Below, piece by piece: positions 25,369-34,905 of a stretch of 64,000 nt of DNA; position 1 is the stretch's first letter, and each line of letters begins with the position of its first letter. The position numbers and the translations under genes were made by a program. The notes under the pieces are model-generated. The model saw only the letters and a list, made by a program, of their open reading frames with translations, was not told the origin of the DNA and ran no database searches. Source of the DNA: Ectobius pallidus (taxonomy: Eukaryota; Arthropoda; Insecta; Blattodea; Ectobiidae); NCBI GenBank assembly GCA_964059195.1, contig CAXKWD010000005.1:137035686-137099685 (forward strand), read 5' to 3'.

Positions 25369-25487
25369 TTCTATACTGTTAAGGCAAAAGAGTATAAGTA
25401 AAAAAAAAATTGTTTCCCGAAAGAGACATCTTATCTCATTTTCACAATTTTTTACTTAAATACTCTTTTTCACTTAACAGTCTAGAA
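25369..25487. repeat. Small foldback element (119 bp)
   Basis: Left arm TTCTATACTGTTAAG..AAGAGTATAAGTAAAAA and right arm TTTTTACTTAAATACTC..CACTTAACAGTCTAGAA are complementary over about 45 bp with a few mismatches and a short loop. No clear target duplication. Possibly a tiny MITE; lies 140 bp from the 3' edge of the coding-like array. Confidence 0.75.
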
Positions 25488-25627
25488 CTATGAAATGTTC
25501 ACTTTCCTCACTTAAAACGTAATTTCTTCCAGATGTTAACAAGAAGGTGCCAATATACCTAGAAATAAGACATGTACTATATCACTTTCTTCAAATTTTA
25601 TTTACATGCCCAAAATGTTAGATTTAT

Positions 25628-26047
25628 TTATTTGTTAGTGGATTGTCGCATTTTGTGGCTTAAAGGATATTCCGTGGTGACCGACTCCGCAGAGTTTGTC
25701 TGAAAATTCACAGTCTTCAGAGTTTTGTTAGGGGATTTTCGCATTTCGTGGCATAAAGGGTGCTCCATGATGACAGATTCCGCAGGGGCTGTCTCAAAAT
25801 TCACAGTCTTCAGTATTTTGTTACGGGATTTCCGCAGTTTGTGGCATAAAGGGTGTTCCATGGTGGCAGATGCCTCAGAGTGTGTCTGAAAATTCACAGT
25901 CTTCAGTTTTTTGTTAGTGGACTGTCGCATTTCGTGGCATAAAGGGTGCTCCATGATAACAGATTCCGCAGGGGCTGTCTCAAAATTCACAGTCTTCAGT
26001 GTTTTGTTATGGGATTTCCGCAGTTTGTGGCATAAAGGGTGTTCCAT
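25628..26047 (-). pseudogene. Array reading block 6 with terminal stop (139 codons)
   Basis: Last 4.5 units in coding order. A T9 instead of T7 run near 26,095-26,103 separates it from block 5. It ends RQSTNK-TAA at the array edge, and ATAAATAAAT and AAATAAAATT follow within 60 bp, which could act as poly-A signals. That arrangement is what a last exon would show, but no splice or promoter signal supports a gene. Confidence 0.6.
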
Positions 26048-26205
26048 GGTGGCAGATGCCTCAGAGTTTGTCTGAAAATTGACAGTCTTCAGTGTTTTTT
26101 TTTAGTGGATTGTCGCATTTCGTGGCTTAAAGGATATTCCGTGGTCACCGATTCCGCAGAGTTTGTCTGAAAATTCACAGTCTTCAGTGTTTTGTTAGGG
26201 GATTT

Positions 26206-26592
26206 TCACATTTCGTGGCATAAAGGGTGCTCCATGATGACAGATTCCGCAGAGTTTGTCTCAAAATTCACAGTCTTCAGTGTTTTGTTATGGGATTTCC
26301 GCAGTTTGTGGCATAAAGGGTGTTCCATGGTGGCAGATGAATCAGAGTTTGTCTGAAAATTCACAGCCTTCAGTGTTTTGTTAGTGGATTGTCGCATTTC
26401 GTGGCTTAAAGGATATTCCGTGAAGACCGATTCCGCAGAGTTTGTCTGAAAATTCACAGTCTTCAGTGTTTTGTTAGGGGATTTTCGCATTTCGTGGCAT
26501 AAAGGGTGCTCCATGATGACAGATTCCGCAGGGGCTGTCTCAAAATTCACAGTCTTCAGTGTTTTGTTATGGATTTCCGCAGTTTGTGGCAT
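26206..26592 (-). pseudogene. Array reading block 5 (128 codons)
   Basis: About four units including the DSSAT variant. It is closed by TGA at 26,206-26,208, a CpG-type CGA-to-TGA change in HEMRKS. The same change occurs at 27,793-27,795, exactly 17 units away after allowing for the known indels. Confidence 0.6.
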
Positions 26593-26885
26593 AAAGGGTG
26601 TTCCATGGTGGCAGATGCCTCAGAGTTTGTCTGAAAATTCACAGTCTTCAGTGTTTTTTTAGTGGATTGTCGCATTTCGTGGCTTAAAGGATATTCCGTG
26701 GTGACCGATTCCGCAGAGTTTGTCTGAAAATTCACAGTCTTCAGTGTTTTGTTAGGGGATTTTCGCATTTCGTGGCATAACGGGTGCTCCATGATGACAG
26801 ATTCCGCAGGGGCTGTCTCAAAATTCACAGTCTTCAGTGTTTTGTTATGGGATTTCCGCAGTTTGTGGCATAAAGGGTGTTCCAA
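26556..26885 (-). pseudogene. Array reading block 4 (109 codons)
   Basis: About 3.5 units between the 7-bp duplication and a single-G loss near 26,571. The G loss and its surroundings are the same as at 28,715, 23 units away. One Met codon is TTG in the unit at 26,883. Confidence 0.6.
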
Positions 26886-26898
26886 GGTGGCAGATGCC

Positions 26899-27765
26899 TC
26901 AGAGCTCAGAGTTTGTCTGAAAATTCACAGTCTTCAGTGATTTTTTAGTGGATTGTCGCATTTCGTGGCTTAAAGGATATTCCGTGGTGACCGATTCCGC
27001 AGAGTTTGTCTCAAAATTCACAGTCTTCAGTGTTTTGTTATGGGATTTCCGCAGTTTTTGGCATAAAGGGTGTTCCATGGTGGCAGATGAATCAGAGTTT
27101 GTCTGAAAATTCACAGTCTTCAGTGTTTTTTTAGTGGATTGTCGCATTTCGTGGCTTAAAGGATATTCCGTGGAGACCGATTCCGCAGAGTTTGTCTGAA
27201 AATTCACAGTCTTCAGTGTTTTGTTAGGGGATTTTCGCATTTCGTGGCATAAAGGGTGCTCCATGATGACAGATTCCGCAGGGGCTGTCTCAAAATTCAC
27301 AGTCTTCAGTGTTTTGTTATGGGATTTCCGCAGTTTGTGGCATAAAGGGTGTTCCATGGTGGCAGATGCCTCAGAGTTTGTCTGAAAATTCACAGTCTTC
27401 AGTGTTTTTTTAGTGGATTGTCGCATTTCGTTGCTTAAAGGATATTCCGTGGTGACCGATTCCGCAGAGTTTGTCTGAAAATTCACAGTCTTCAGTGTTT
27501 TGTAAGGGGATTTTCGCATTTCGTGGCATAAAGGGTGCTCCATGATGACAGATTCCGCAGGAGCTGTCCCAAAATTCACAGTCTTCAGTGTTTTGTTATG
27601 GGATTTCCGCAGTTTGTGGCATAAAGGATGTTCCATGGTGGCAGATGCCTCAGAGTTTGTCTGAAAATTCACAGTCTTCAGTGTATTTTTAGTGGATTGT
27701 CGCATTTCGTGGCTTAAAGGATATTCCGTGGTGACCGATTCCGCAGAGTTTGTCTGAAAATTCAC
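26899..27765 (-). pseudogene. Array reading block 3 (288 codons, longest)
   Basis: The longest open stretch, with nine-plus units in regular A-B-C order and no internal damage. The ATG assigned at its start is not a true initiation site; the repeat continues upstream in another frame. It closes at a 7-bp tandem duplication (CTCAGAG twice) near 26,899-26,912 that shifts the frame after NSEL. Confidence 0.6.
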
Positions 27766-27770
27766 AGTCT

Positions 27771-28541
27771 TCAGTGTTTTGTTAGGGGATTTTCACATTT
27801 CGTGGCATAAGGGTGCTCCATGATGACAGATTCCGCAGAGTTTGTCTCAAAATTCACAGTCTTCAGTGTTTTGTTATGGGATTTCCGCAGTTTGTGGCAT
27901 AAAGGGTGTTCCATGGTGGCAGATGAATCAGAGTTTGTCTGAAAATTCACAGTCTTCAGTGTTTTGTTAGTGGATTGTCGCATTTCGTGGCTTAAAGGAT
28001 ATTCCGTGAAGACAGATTCCGCAGAGTTTGTCTGAAAATTCACAGTCTTCAGTGTTTTGTTAGGGGATTTTCGCATTTCGTGGCATAAAGGGTGCTCCAT
28101 GATGACAGATTCCGCAGGGGCTGTCTCAAAATTCACAGTCTTCAGTGTTTTGTTATGGGATTTCCGCAGTTTGTGGCATAAAGGGTGTTCCATGGTGGCA
28201 GATGCCTCAAAGTTTGTCTGAAAATTCACAGTCTTCAGTGTTTTTTTAGTGGATTGTCGCATTTCGTGGCTTAAAGGATATTCCGTGGTGACCGATTCCG
28301 CAGAGTTTGTCTGAAAATTCACAGTCTTCAGTGTTTTGTTAGGGGATTTTCGCATTTCGTGGCATAAAGGGTGCTCCATGATGACAGATTCCGCAGGGGC
28401 TATCTCAAAATTCACAGTCTTCAGTGTTTCGCTATGGGATTTCCGCAGTTTGTGGCATAAAGGGTGTTCCATGGTGGCAGATGCCTCAGAGTTTGTCTGA
28501 AAATTCACAGTCTTCAGTGTTTTTTTAGTGGATTGTCGCAT
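27771..28541 (-). pseudogene. Array reading block 2 (256 codons)
   Basis: Continues the array after the 28,715 frameshift. The stretch 28,575-28,711 is also open, but TAG at 28,572-28,574 (TCG to TAG in the AESV motif) separates it from this block. About eight A-B-C units follow. The block closes by loss of one A in an AAA run near 27,809, giving PYATKCENPLTKH and a stop. A CGA-to-TGA change at 27,793-27,795 would stop it anyway. Confidence 0.6.
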
Positions 28542-28699
28542 TTCGTGGCTTAAAGGATATTCCGTGGTGACCTATTCCGCAGAGTTTGTCTGAAAATTCA
28601 CAGTCTTCAGTGTTTTGTTAGGGGATTTTCGCATTTCGTGGCATAAAGGGTGCTCCATGATGACAGATTCCGCAGGGGCTGTCTCAAAATTCACAGTCT

Positions 28700-29470
28700 T
28701 CAGTGTTTTGTTATGGATTTCCGCAGTTTGTGGCATAAAGGGTGTTCCATGGTGGCAGATGCCTCAGAGTTTGTCTGAAAATTCACAGTCTTCAGTGTTT
28801 TTTTAGTGGATTGTCGCATTTCGTGGCTTAAAGGATATTCCGTGGTGACCGATTCCGCAGAGTTTGTCTGAAAATTCACAGTCTTCAGTGTTTTGTTAGG
28901 GGATTTTCGCATTTCGTGGCATAAAGGGTGCTCCATGATGACAGATTCCGCAGGGGCTGTCTCAAAATTCACAGTCTTCAGTGTTTTGTTATGGGATTTC
29001 CGCAGTTTGTGGCATAAAGAATGTTCCATGGTGGCAGATGAATCAGAGTTTGTCTGAAAATTCACAGTCTTCAGTGTTTTGTTCCTGGATTTTCGTATTT
29101 CGTGGCCTAAAGTTTCTTCCGTGGTGACAGATACCGCAGAGTTTGTCTGAAAATTCACAGTCTTCTGTGTTTTGTTCCTGGATTTTCGCATTTCGTGGCC
29201 TAAAGGGTCTTCCGTGGTGAAAGATGCCGCAGGGATGATCTCAAAATTCACAGTCTTCAGTGTTTTGTTATGGGATTTTCGCATTTCGTGGCCTAAAGTG
29301 TCTTCCGTGGTGACAGATGCCGCAGAGTTTGTCTGAAAATTCACAGTCTTCTGTGTTTTGTTACTCGATTTCTGCATGTTGTGGCCTAAAGGGTCTTCCC
29401 TGGTGAAAGATGCCGCAGTGATGGTTTCAAAATTCAAAGTATTCAGTGTTTTGTTCCTGGATTCCTGCAT
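28700..29470 (-). pseudogene. Array reading block 1 (256 codons)
   Basis: First open block in coding order, holding the divergent units (MQESRNKTLNTLNFETITAA, then HNMQKSSNKTQKT). Upstream the repeat continues in frame to about 29,490 through a TGA that stands where the core has a Cys codon (HPL-stop-HK), so ATG 29,470 is not a convincing start. It ends through loss of one G in a GGG run near 28,715, which shifts the frame to a nonsense tail SITKH. Confidence 0.6.
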
Positions 29471-29490
29471 TTTGTGTCATAACGGATGTT

Positions 29491-29795
29491 CATAAGTTGT
29501 CAAAATATGATTATTTAAGGGAAGCATCGTTGTGGATAGGACTAAGCAGACATTTTACCTATTCTTTTTGGGCCGAGGATTAACACTGTCGGCATTTCGG
29601 AATTTTTACTTCCTGCAAAAAGAAGATAACTTGTTTAAGGTAATATAACGAGAGATCTTGAAAGAATCCGTACCCAGAGTTGAATTTTAAACAGTGATCT
29701 CAAGAAAGTACCAAGTACGGATTTCTTATCAAATTGATTTTTAGCATAATGTTGTTTGAAGTACACTCAAACTACGTTCCCCTCTGATAAATAAA
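29491..29795. other. Flank of the array, no feature recognised
   Basis: Non-repetitive. No start codon context, signal-peptide frame or convincing splice acceptor for the array was found on the minus strand. Confidence 0.5.
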
Positions 29796-30373
29796 ATCAG
29801 GTAAACTGATGTAACAAAGTGCCAGTATGTTTTTGTTTATTCAGTTATGATTGCAACTATGATACGCAGAATACTAAAAAAAAGTCAAATTTGCCGGTTT
29901 CGGGATTTGAACCATGGAACACCAGAAATTTATTCCAAGAAGGCGTATACGAAGTTTCATAAAAATCCGATAAAGCGTATTTGAGTTATTGCGCCTTTAA
30001 AATAGACACTAAATTGGGTTTTACTCCGGTACTGGTTAACAGATTAGGTTCTAATTCAATAGGGTAATTCTCATGGACGTCATAAATGCGTATACCAAGT
30101 TTCATGGAAATCCGATACAGGATATTTGAGTTATGGCGCCTTTCTAATATAGTCTATTAAATTAAGCACTAAATTGGGCATTTCTCCGGTACCGGTGAAC
30201 CGAATTGGTTCAATATCAATAGGGTTCTTCCCATGGACATTATAAATGTGTTTTCCAAGTTTCATGAAAATCCGAAAAAGCGTATTTGAGTTATGGCGCG
30301 TACAGACACACGGACGGACAGACATTTTTTCGTCCCCACACGCAATCTCATAAAGTACCATACTGGCACTTAA
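29796..30373 (-). repeat. Interspersed repeat family R1, copy 2
   Basis: Starts TCAGGTAAACTGATGTAACA and ends ACTGGCACTTAATAAC. The near-terminal words AAGTGCCAGTATG (29,817-29,829) and CATACTGGCACTT (30,359-30,371) are perfect inverted repeats. The middle holds several diverged copies of the ACTCCGGTACCGGT / CCAAGTTTCATGAAAATCCG block. The 108-codon frame over it is an artefact. Confidence 0.8.
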
Positions 30374-30547
30374 TAACCAACCGCTGAATGTTGAAATGAT
30401 TTGAAGAGCATAATTCCTTAACTCTGTAGTCATACTGTGTAGCGCTACTTTCGTCAAACAGCTTTGAGAGCTTTAAAATGTTGAAGCTAATGTCATGAAA
30501 ACTGCAGCACATTTATAGTTAAAAGGGAACGTAATCAGAGAGAACAT

Positions 30548-30692
30548 AATAATAATAATAAGCTTACATACATATAATAATGTTTCACATGAGATTATAG
30601 AAGAAAAATTCCTCTGACACTAGGAATTGAACCCAGGACCTTTGGCTATCAGTGTCACTGCTCTACCAATTGAGCTAAGCCAGGGTTCGTTT
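30548..30692 (-). mobile_element. tRNA-derived SINE
   Basis: On the minus strand TAGCTCAATTGGTAGAGCA is a textbook A box with D-arm, and GGGTTCAATTCC (30,623-30,634) a B box; the T-stem pairs. The acceptor and anticodon stems do not pair, so this is not a working tRNA. It ends in an (ATT)n tail near 30,548-30,562. Confidence 0.8.
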
Positions 30693-30795
30693 CACAGCAC
30701 CAGATGGAACCTCTCTCCTATTACTGATTGCCCTTAATGGGCACAGAAAATGATCTGTGGCTCATGAATGCACATATACAGTGATTTTTTTTGTA

Positions 30796-31586
30796 CAGTG
30801 CACGCCGCTTATTGTGATCCTTTCGGGACGCACCTAATCTGATAATATTAACCGATTGATAACAATAGCCGAATTAATTAAATGAAGGATATTTATTCAT
30901 ATATAAGATAAGAAGACAAGACAGAATACAAAATATTCATTCATAAAATAATACGTAACTGTGAATCATTGAACCACTGATAGGCTAATACAGTAATAGA
31001 CTGCAAGTAACTATTTTTTCAACCTGTATCGAAGCTAAAATTTTTTTACTTCCCTTTAGGAGTCCTTTAACCAATACTCCGTACTCAGTTACGAGTTACG
31101 AGTGTTTTCGGAAGTATATACTGATCTGTGGTGAACACCGCGTAGCAAAACATCTAACGCCTGTCTGTTCAAGTATTTTCATTTTACACTAGCCATCACT
31201 GCATATCAACACTGTTATCTTCATAAATCAAAAGCTGCAGCTTAACCGAGGGGTGAAACATGTTTTATTGCTTAAAAGAGAAAGTTAGGTAATGCCAGCC
31301 CCTCGAACTGGTCATCCTGTGAGCTGGGAACAGAATTGACAGTACAGCACAATTCAGTTGAGTTAAAAACGAAACCCTCCTTAAAAACGAAATGTTGAAT
31401 GACGTACAGCAGCCTACTTGGATATAAAGCAGCAAAACGGAAAATGTGATAACATAAACCGAATCGTTGGTAACAATAAAAGAATTTGTTCAATGTATCA
31501 GTATTAATCCGTACGGGAATTCATAAAAGTGATAACATTACCCGATTGATAACATTATCCATGATTACATTAAACGGCGTTCACTG
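30796..31586. mobile_element. pogo/Tigger-like element, non-autonomous (791 bp)
   Basis: Ends CAGTGCACGCCGCTTATTGT and, inverted, CAGTGAACGCCGTTTAATGT, with TA outside each (30,794-30,795 and 31,587-31,588). Further in, CCGATTGATAACA recurs in both halves. Termini of the CAGTGnACnCCG type with TA duplication are characteristic of pogo/Tigger. The interior shows no DDE transposase motif. Confidence 0.8.
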
Positions 31587-31588
31587 TA

Positions 31589-32379
31589 CTTTATTTCACA
31601 ATTTTAATGTGTATTTTTATGTATATGAACCAAATACAAGATTATGTATGCGCTATTGTTCCAGACCATATAAGCTTTAATGTCAATTGCAAAAAATTAA
31701 TTTTATTATCTGATTATTTTATTCTTTCCTAGGACTAAACTTCTTAGGTTGAACTCAAATTTTATTAGGCTATATCAACGAGGGTGTAAGGTGGATTTTT
31801 GTCACATTTTAGCTGATATAAACGGTTCTTACCTTACATCTTTGCTTTAATTTCACTTGTAAATTTATCTTAACTAAGCGCAATACATAAATTTTGTTTC
31901 CATGGAGTTACATGACAATATAACAGGAAATATTAAGAGATGACCTAAGTGTTGAGAGAGATTATCTGAAGTATATGTGCTTTAACTTGAAATTGGACAC
32001 ACTTAACTAAAATCTAAAAGGAAAGTACAGGTAAATATTTAGTTTAATAACTCCATTAGTTTTTGAGATAATAGTTTAATATTGATCTTTTAATAAAAAT
32101 TGATATCTGTCTCCTCTTGACAAATCATGTTCATAAGAACATATAGGATTTTAAAAGAGACAAAAGTACTATTGCTTTAGCCATTTTATGTTTTAAAATC
32201 GATGTTTTTTTAGTATAAGTCACAAAATCCAGCACACTCTACAGTGTAATTATACAAATTGTGAGCCGTTTCGGCGCATGGAAAAGCCTTCCTGATGTCA
32301 TATTTATAGAACTTCAATAGCTTGTTTCCTCGGTTTCAGTTTAAAATCTATCTTTTCCCCCTTTTTTATTATTTCAGCT
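31589..32379. other. No feature recognised
   Basis: AT-rich, no motif found. Confidence 0.5.
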
Positions 32380-32495
32380 GTGTTTATATTCCTTTTAGCT
32401 ACGAGGCCATATCAGGAGTTCGGGATCTATGTCTTTACAGTAGAGTAGGCCATGGAACTATTGATTGTCAATTATTTTCTATTGTTAGTGCATTT
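32380..32495 (+). repeat. Interspersed repeat family R2, copy 2
   Basis: Matches 8,515-8,612 on the same strand (GAGGCCATATCAGGAGTT, GTAGGCCA, AACTATTGA). It ends about 35 bp before the Helitron boundary at 32,532. Confidence 0.75.
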
Positions 32496-33145
32496 TATGC
32501 TGTAAATTTCAACAATATTAATATAAATGGACTAGCTTAAAAGGCCCGGCGTCGCCCGGGTTTTGTGTTTTGTAATTCAAAATTAACTTATGAAGGACTT
32601 CCGACTTTCAAATTCTAGGTCCTTATATACGTATTGAAAATCTGAAATGAAGAAGAACGACTTATCTCACTAAACTATTCCCGCTGAAAACGCTTGATAT
32701 AGCTTTTTATGGTTCATACAGGATGTAGAATTTTGTATCCCATCGCTTCTACACACCAAGCCTGGTAGGGGTTAAAATAAGAAGAAATAGAAATTCCGGT
32801 ACCATAAAATAGTATTGTCTTTGCGGAATATTTTATTTCTCACTTTCATGTTACCATACAACCGTTTCGGGGATAAAATTAAAAAGTAAATCAATTTCAC
32901 TTTTATACTTCCCTCCCCAAAAACCTGCGATATAATAATATAGATTTCATCTTCAATATTTCATTACAGCAATGCATTATATCAATAGTTTCGTCAAAGT
33001 CCCATTTCAATTATTTCCAAACATACCTAGTTTTTATAATACTTAAACACTTCATGTTGCAAATTAGGATTACCTTTGGTGATCTGGATGACCGTTTCGA
33101 GCTACTTTAGTGCATCATCAGTGGTATTTCATATTTCATATTTAT

Positions 33146-33810
33146 TTGTTAGACCTGTAGGCAGTACAAGCTGCAATCGGTCAACAACAACCTAAGCTAT
33201 GCTAATTCAATCTATAATTATTTACAATCTTATAAACATAAGTATATGAGTCAATTGTTATACTTAGTTATACTAATACTATACCTAAGTGACACTAAAT
33301 GAACAAAATATACTTACAGATTACACTAATTTCTTACCTTTTTACATCATGTAATTATTTGCACGAAGTTGTTCTATTCTATTTGTATGTCTGACTCTAG
33401 GTATTCTTGAATATTATAAAAATAATTTTTTTGAAGGCAGAAATATAGTTTTTCTGTAAATAATTTTGGGGACATTTCTTGAAGTTTATCTGGTAATTTT
33501 TTATATAATGTTATCCCAATATTGTTATGGTATCCTTTTGTTTTGTTTAGCCTTCACCTAATTAGATCAAGTTTATTATGATTTCTAGTCTGATATGTAT
33601 GTACTTGACTTCGTGTTTGATACTTTTCTATGTAGTTTTCTACTAATGACAAGACATCAAAAATGTATAAATGTATTATTGTTAGTATGGCTATCTCTAT
33701 AAATAGTGGCTTGCAGTGCTCTAATTTTTTAGCACTGGTTATTATTCTACTTGCTTTGTGGTTTCCGAACATACAATACACTGTTGTCATATGAATTGTG
33801 ATTTGAGTTT
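33146..33810 (-). pseudogene. LINE C-terminus and 3' tail inside Helitron H1
   Basis: Minus-strand translation gives ASRIITSAKKLEHCKPLFIE, IHLYIFDVLSLVENYI, YQTRNHNKLDLIR, then after a frameshift NNIGITLYKKLPDKLQEMSP and NYFYNIQEYL. The order RIIT.A....CKPLF....I..L.IF, N.R....L, G..LY..LP..L matches C-termini of Jockey/CR1-group LINEs. It ends in an AATAAATATG-rich tail. No target duplication found, so capture by the Helitron is as possible as insertion. Confidence 0.7.
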
Positions 33811-33990
33811 CACAATTCTGTGTAAAAAGGGATTAAGTATTCTCAAAAACGTTTAATTTTTGGCATTTAAAATCAACATTTTGCAAAATCCTTTCTTAGT
33901 GAGCACCTACATTATGAAACGAAGGTACTGTCAAAATTCCAAGTCTCTACCTGTTATAGTTTAGGCTGTACGTTGATTCCTGTCATTCAT

Positions 33991-34853
33991 GCCCGGTTTC
34001 TATAAACTCGCGAAATACCTATGGGTAAATTATCCAATGGACAACTTAGTTCCATAAACACCCACCAGAGCACTAATGGTATAATGAGGAAATAAAAAAA
34101 TAAAATATACTACCATGCAGGGGATCGAACCGTGGACCTCTTGAACCGTAATCCAGCACGCTGACAATGAGCTACGGTGAACACTGAGAACACATCTTGA
34201 ATAACGGAGATGTAATTGTTTCAGCCTATGATTCCACTACTGCAAGTCAAGACATGGTTTTGCAATATATATCATATTAATTAGTTCGGAAGAACATTAT
34301 CTTCATATAAATACTACTACTGTCGAGATCTAATGCGTAAGAGGAAGGAAAAATGAGAAGTACGACTCTAGTTTGCAATGTTTGCACATTCAGTGCTACC
34401 AAATACCGGCAAATACAGTCATTAGCGACAATGTAAGGTACATGAAAATTTCAATAAGAAATATGTATATAAATTCTGATAAGCCCATCCTATTACGGAG
34501 AAACAAAGTCAACTTTACAGATCATCTCAGCACTTCTAAAACTGTATTTTACAGGTACTGCAATCCGTGCACGTCCGCCATATTTATCCTACGAGAGGTT
34601 AAATTTTATCCAGCCATCCATGAAAGGATAAATTAACCCAAAGATTTACCCTTGGAAAGATCTAGCCCTAGTTTATAGAAACATTTTTTCTCTCATTTTC
34701 ATATTTACCCTGTGGACTTTTATCTAGAAACTCGCCAAAACTGTGTGTGATCGTTATCTTTAAATTATTTCTGTTCGTAAGAGTTTTCCTTGTGTAAATT
34801 CTGTTCATGGGATAATTTACCCATAGGTAATTCGCGAGTTTATAGAAACCGGC
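33991..34853 (-). mobile_element. Repeat family M1, copy B: TIR element nested in a Helitron
   Basis: Ends are GCCCGGTTTCTATAAACTCG and the complement of GCCGGTTTCTATAAACTCG, with more than 40 bp of inverted homology (AAATTATCC inside). CAT lies outside both ends (33,988-33,990 and 34,854-34,856), a probable 3-bp duplication. Copy A is at 13,243-13,985. Near 34,121-34,190 a minus-strand tRNA-like segment has TAGCTCATTG and GGTTCGATCCC, so a SINE head may be embedded. Non-coding. Confidence 0.85.
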
Positions 34854-34905
34854 CATCAGTCAGTCAGTCAGTCAGTCAGGACAAAGCCTTTTATATATAT
34901 AGAGA

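Larger units (their letters stand above)
25628..29490 (-). repeat. Tandem array of a 93-bp, 31-residue unit (about 41 copies)
   Basis: Direct repeats of 93 bp, each open in one minus-strand frame. Three unit types alternate in a 279-bp higher-order repeat. Type A carries MEHPLCHKLRKSHNKT..NFETAPAESVI, type B MEHPLCHEMRKSPNKT..NFQTNSAESVT, type C TEYPLSHEMRQSTKKT..NFQTNSEASAT. LKTVNF is nearly invariant. The four or five units nearest 29.4 kb are divergent (EDPLGHEMRKSRNKTQKT), while the core is homogenised, as expected from unequal exchange. The last unit ends in TAA at 25,628, followed on that strand by AATAAA-type signals. I recognise no protein family. Units have one Cys and two or three His, but no zinc-finger spacing is evident. 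It could be a repeat exon, a pseudogene of one, or a satellite with accidental openness. Confidence 0.97.
32532..34905 (-). mobile_element. Helitron H1 (about 2.4 kb), carrying nested insertions
   Basis: On the minus strand it starts TCTCTATATATATAAAAGG (34,905) after A, with a run of CTGA repeats, and ends ACCCGGGCGACGCCGGGCC, then TTTTAAGCTAG (32,532) followed by T. The CCCGGG-loop-CCCGGG-type hairpin about 10 bp before CTAG, the TC start and A|T flanks fit Helitrons. No Rep or helicase motif. A MITE (33,991-34,853) and a LINE tail (33,146-33,810) lie inside; without the MITE, the CTGA run joins directly to GAATGACAGGAATCAACG. Confidence 0.85.

Noticed and set aside
26471..26662. 63-codon plus frame, also seen unchanged at 28,615-28,806
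   Set aside because: Shadow of the minus-strand 93-bp array; its exact recurrence only shows block duplication.
25628..29490. CRISPR array
   Set aside because: Period is a uniform 93 bp with no unique spacers, and the sequence is eukaryotic in character.
25628..29490. C2H2 or CCHC zinc-finger repeat protein
   Set aside because: Each unit has at most one Cys, without the paired Cys/His spacing of zinc fingers.
30600..30692. tRNA gene
   Set aside because: Good A and B boxes, but acceptor and anticodon stems do not pair and an (ATT)n tail follows, so it is a SINE.
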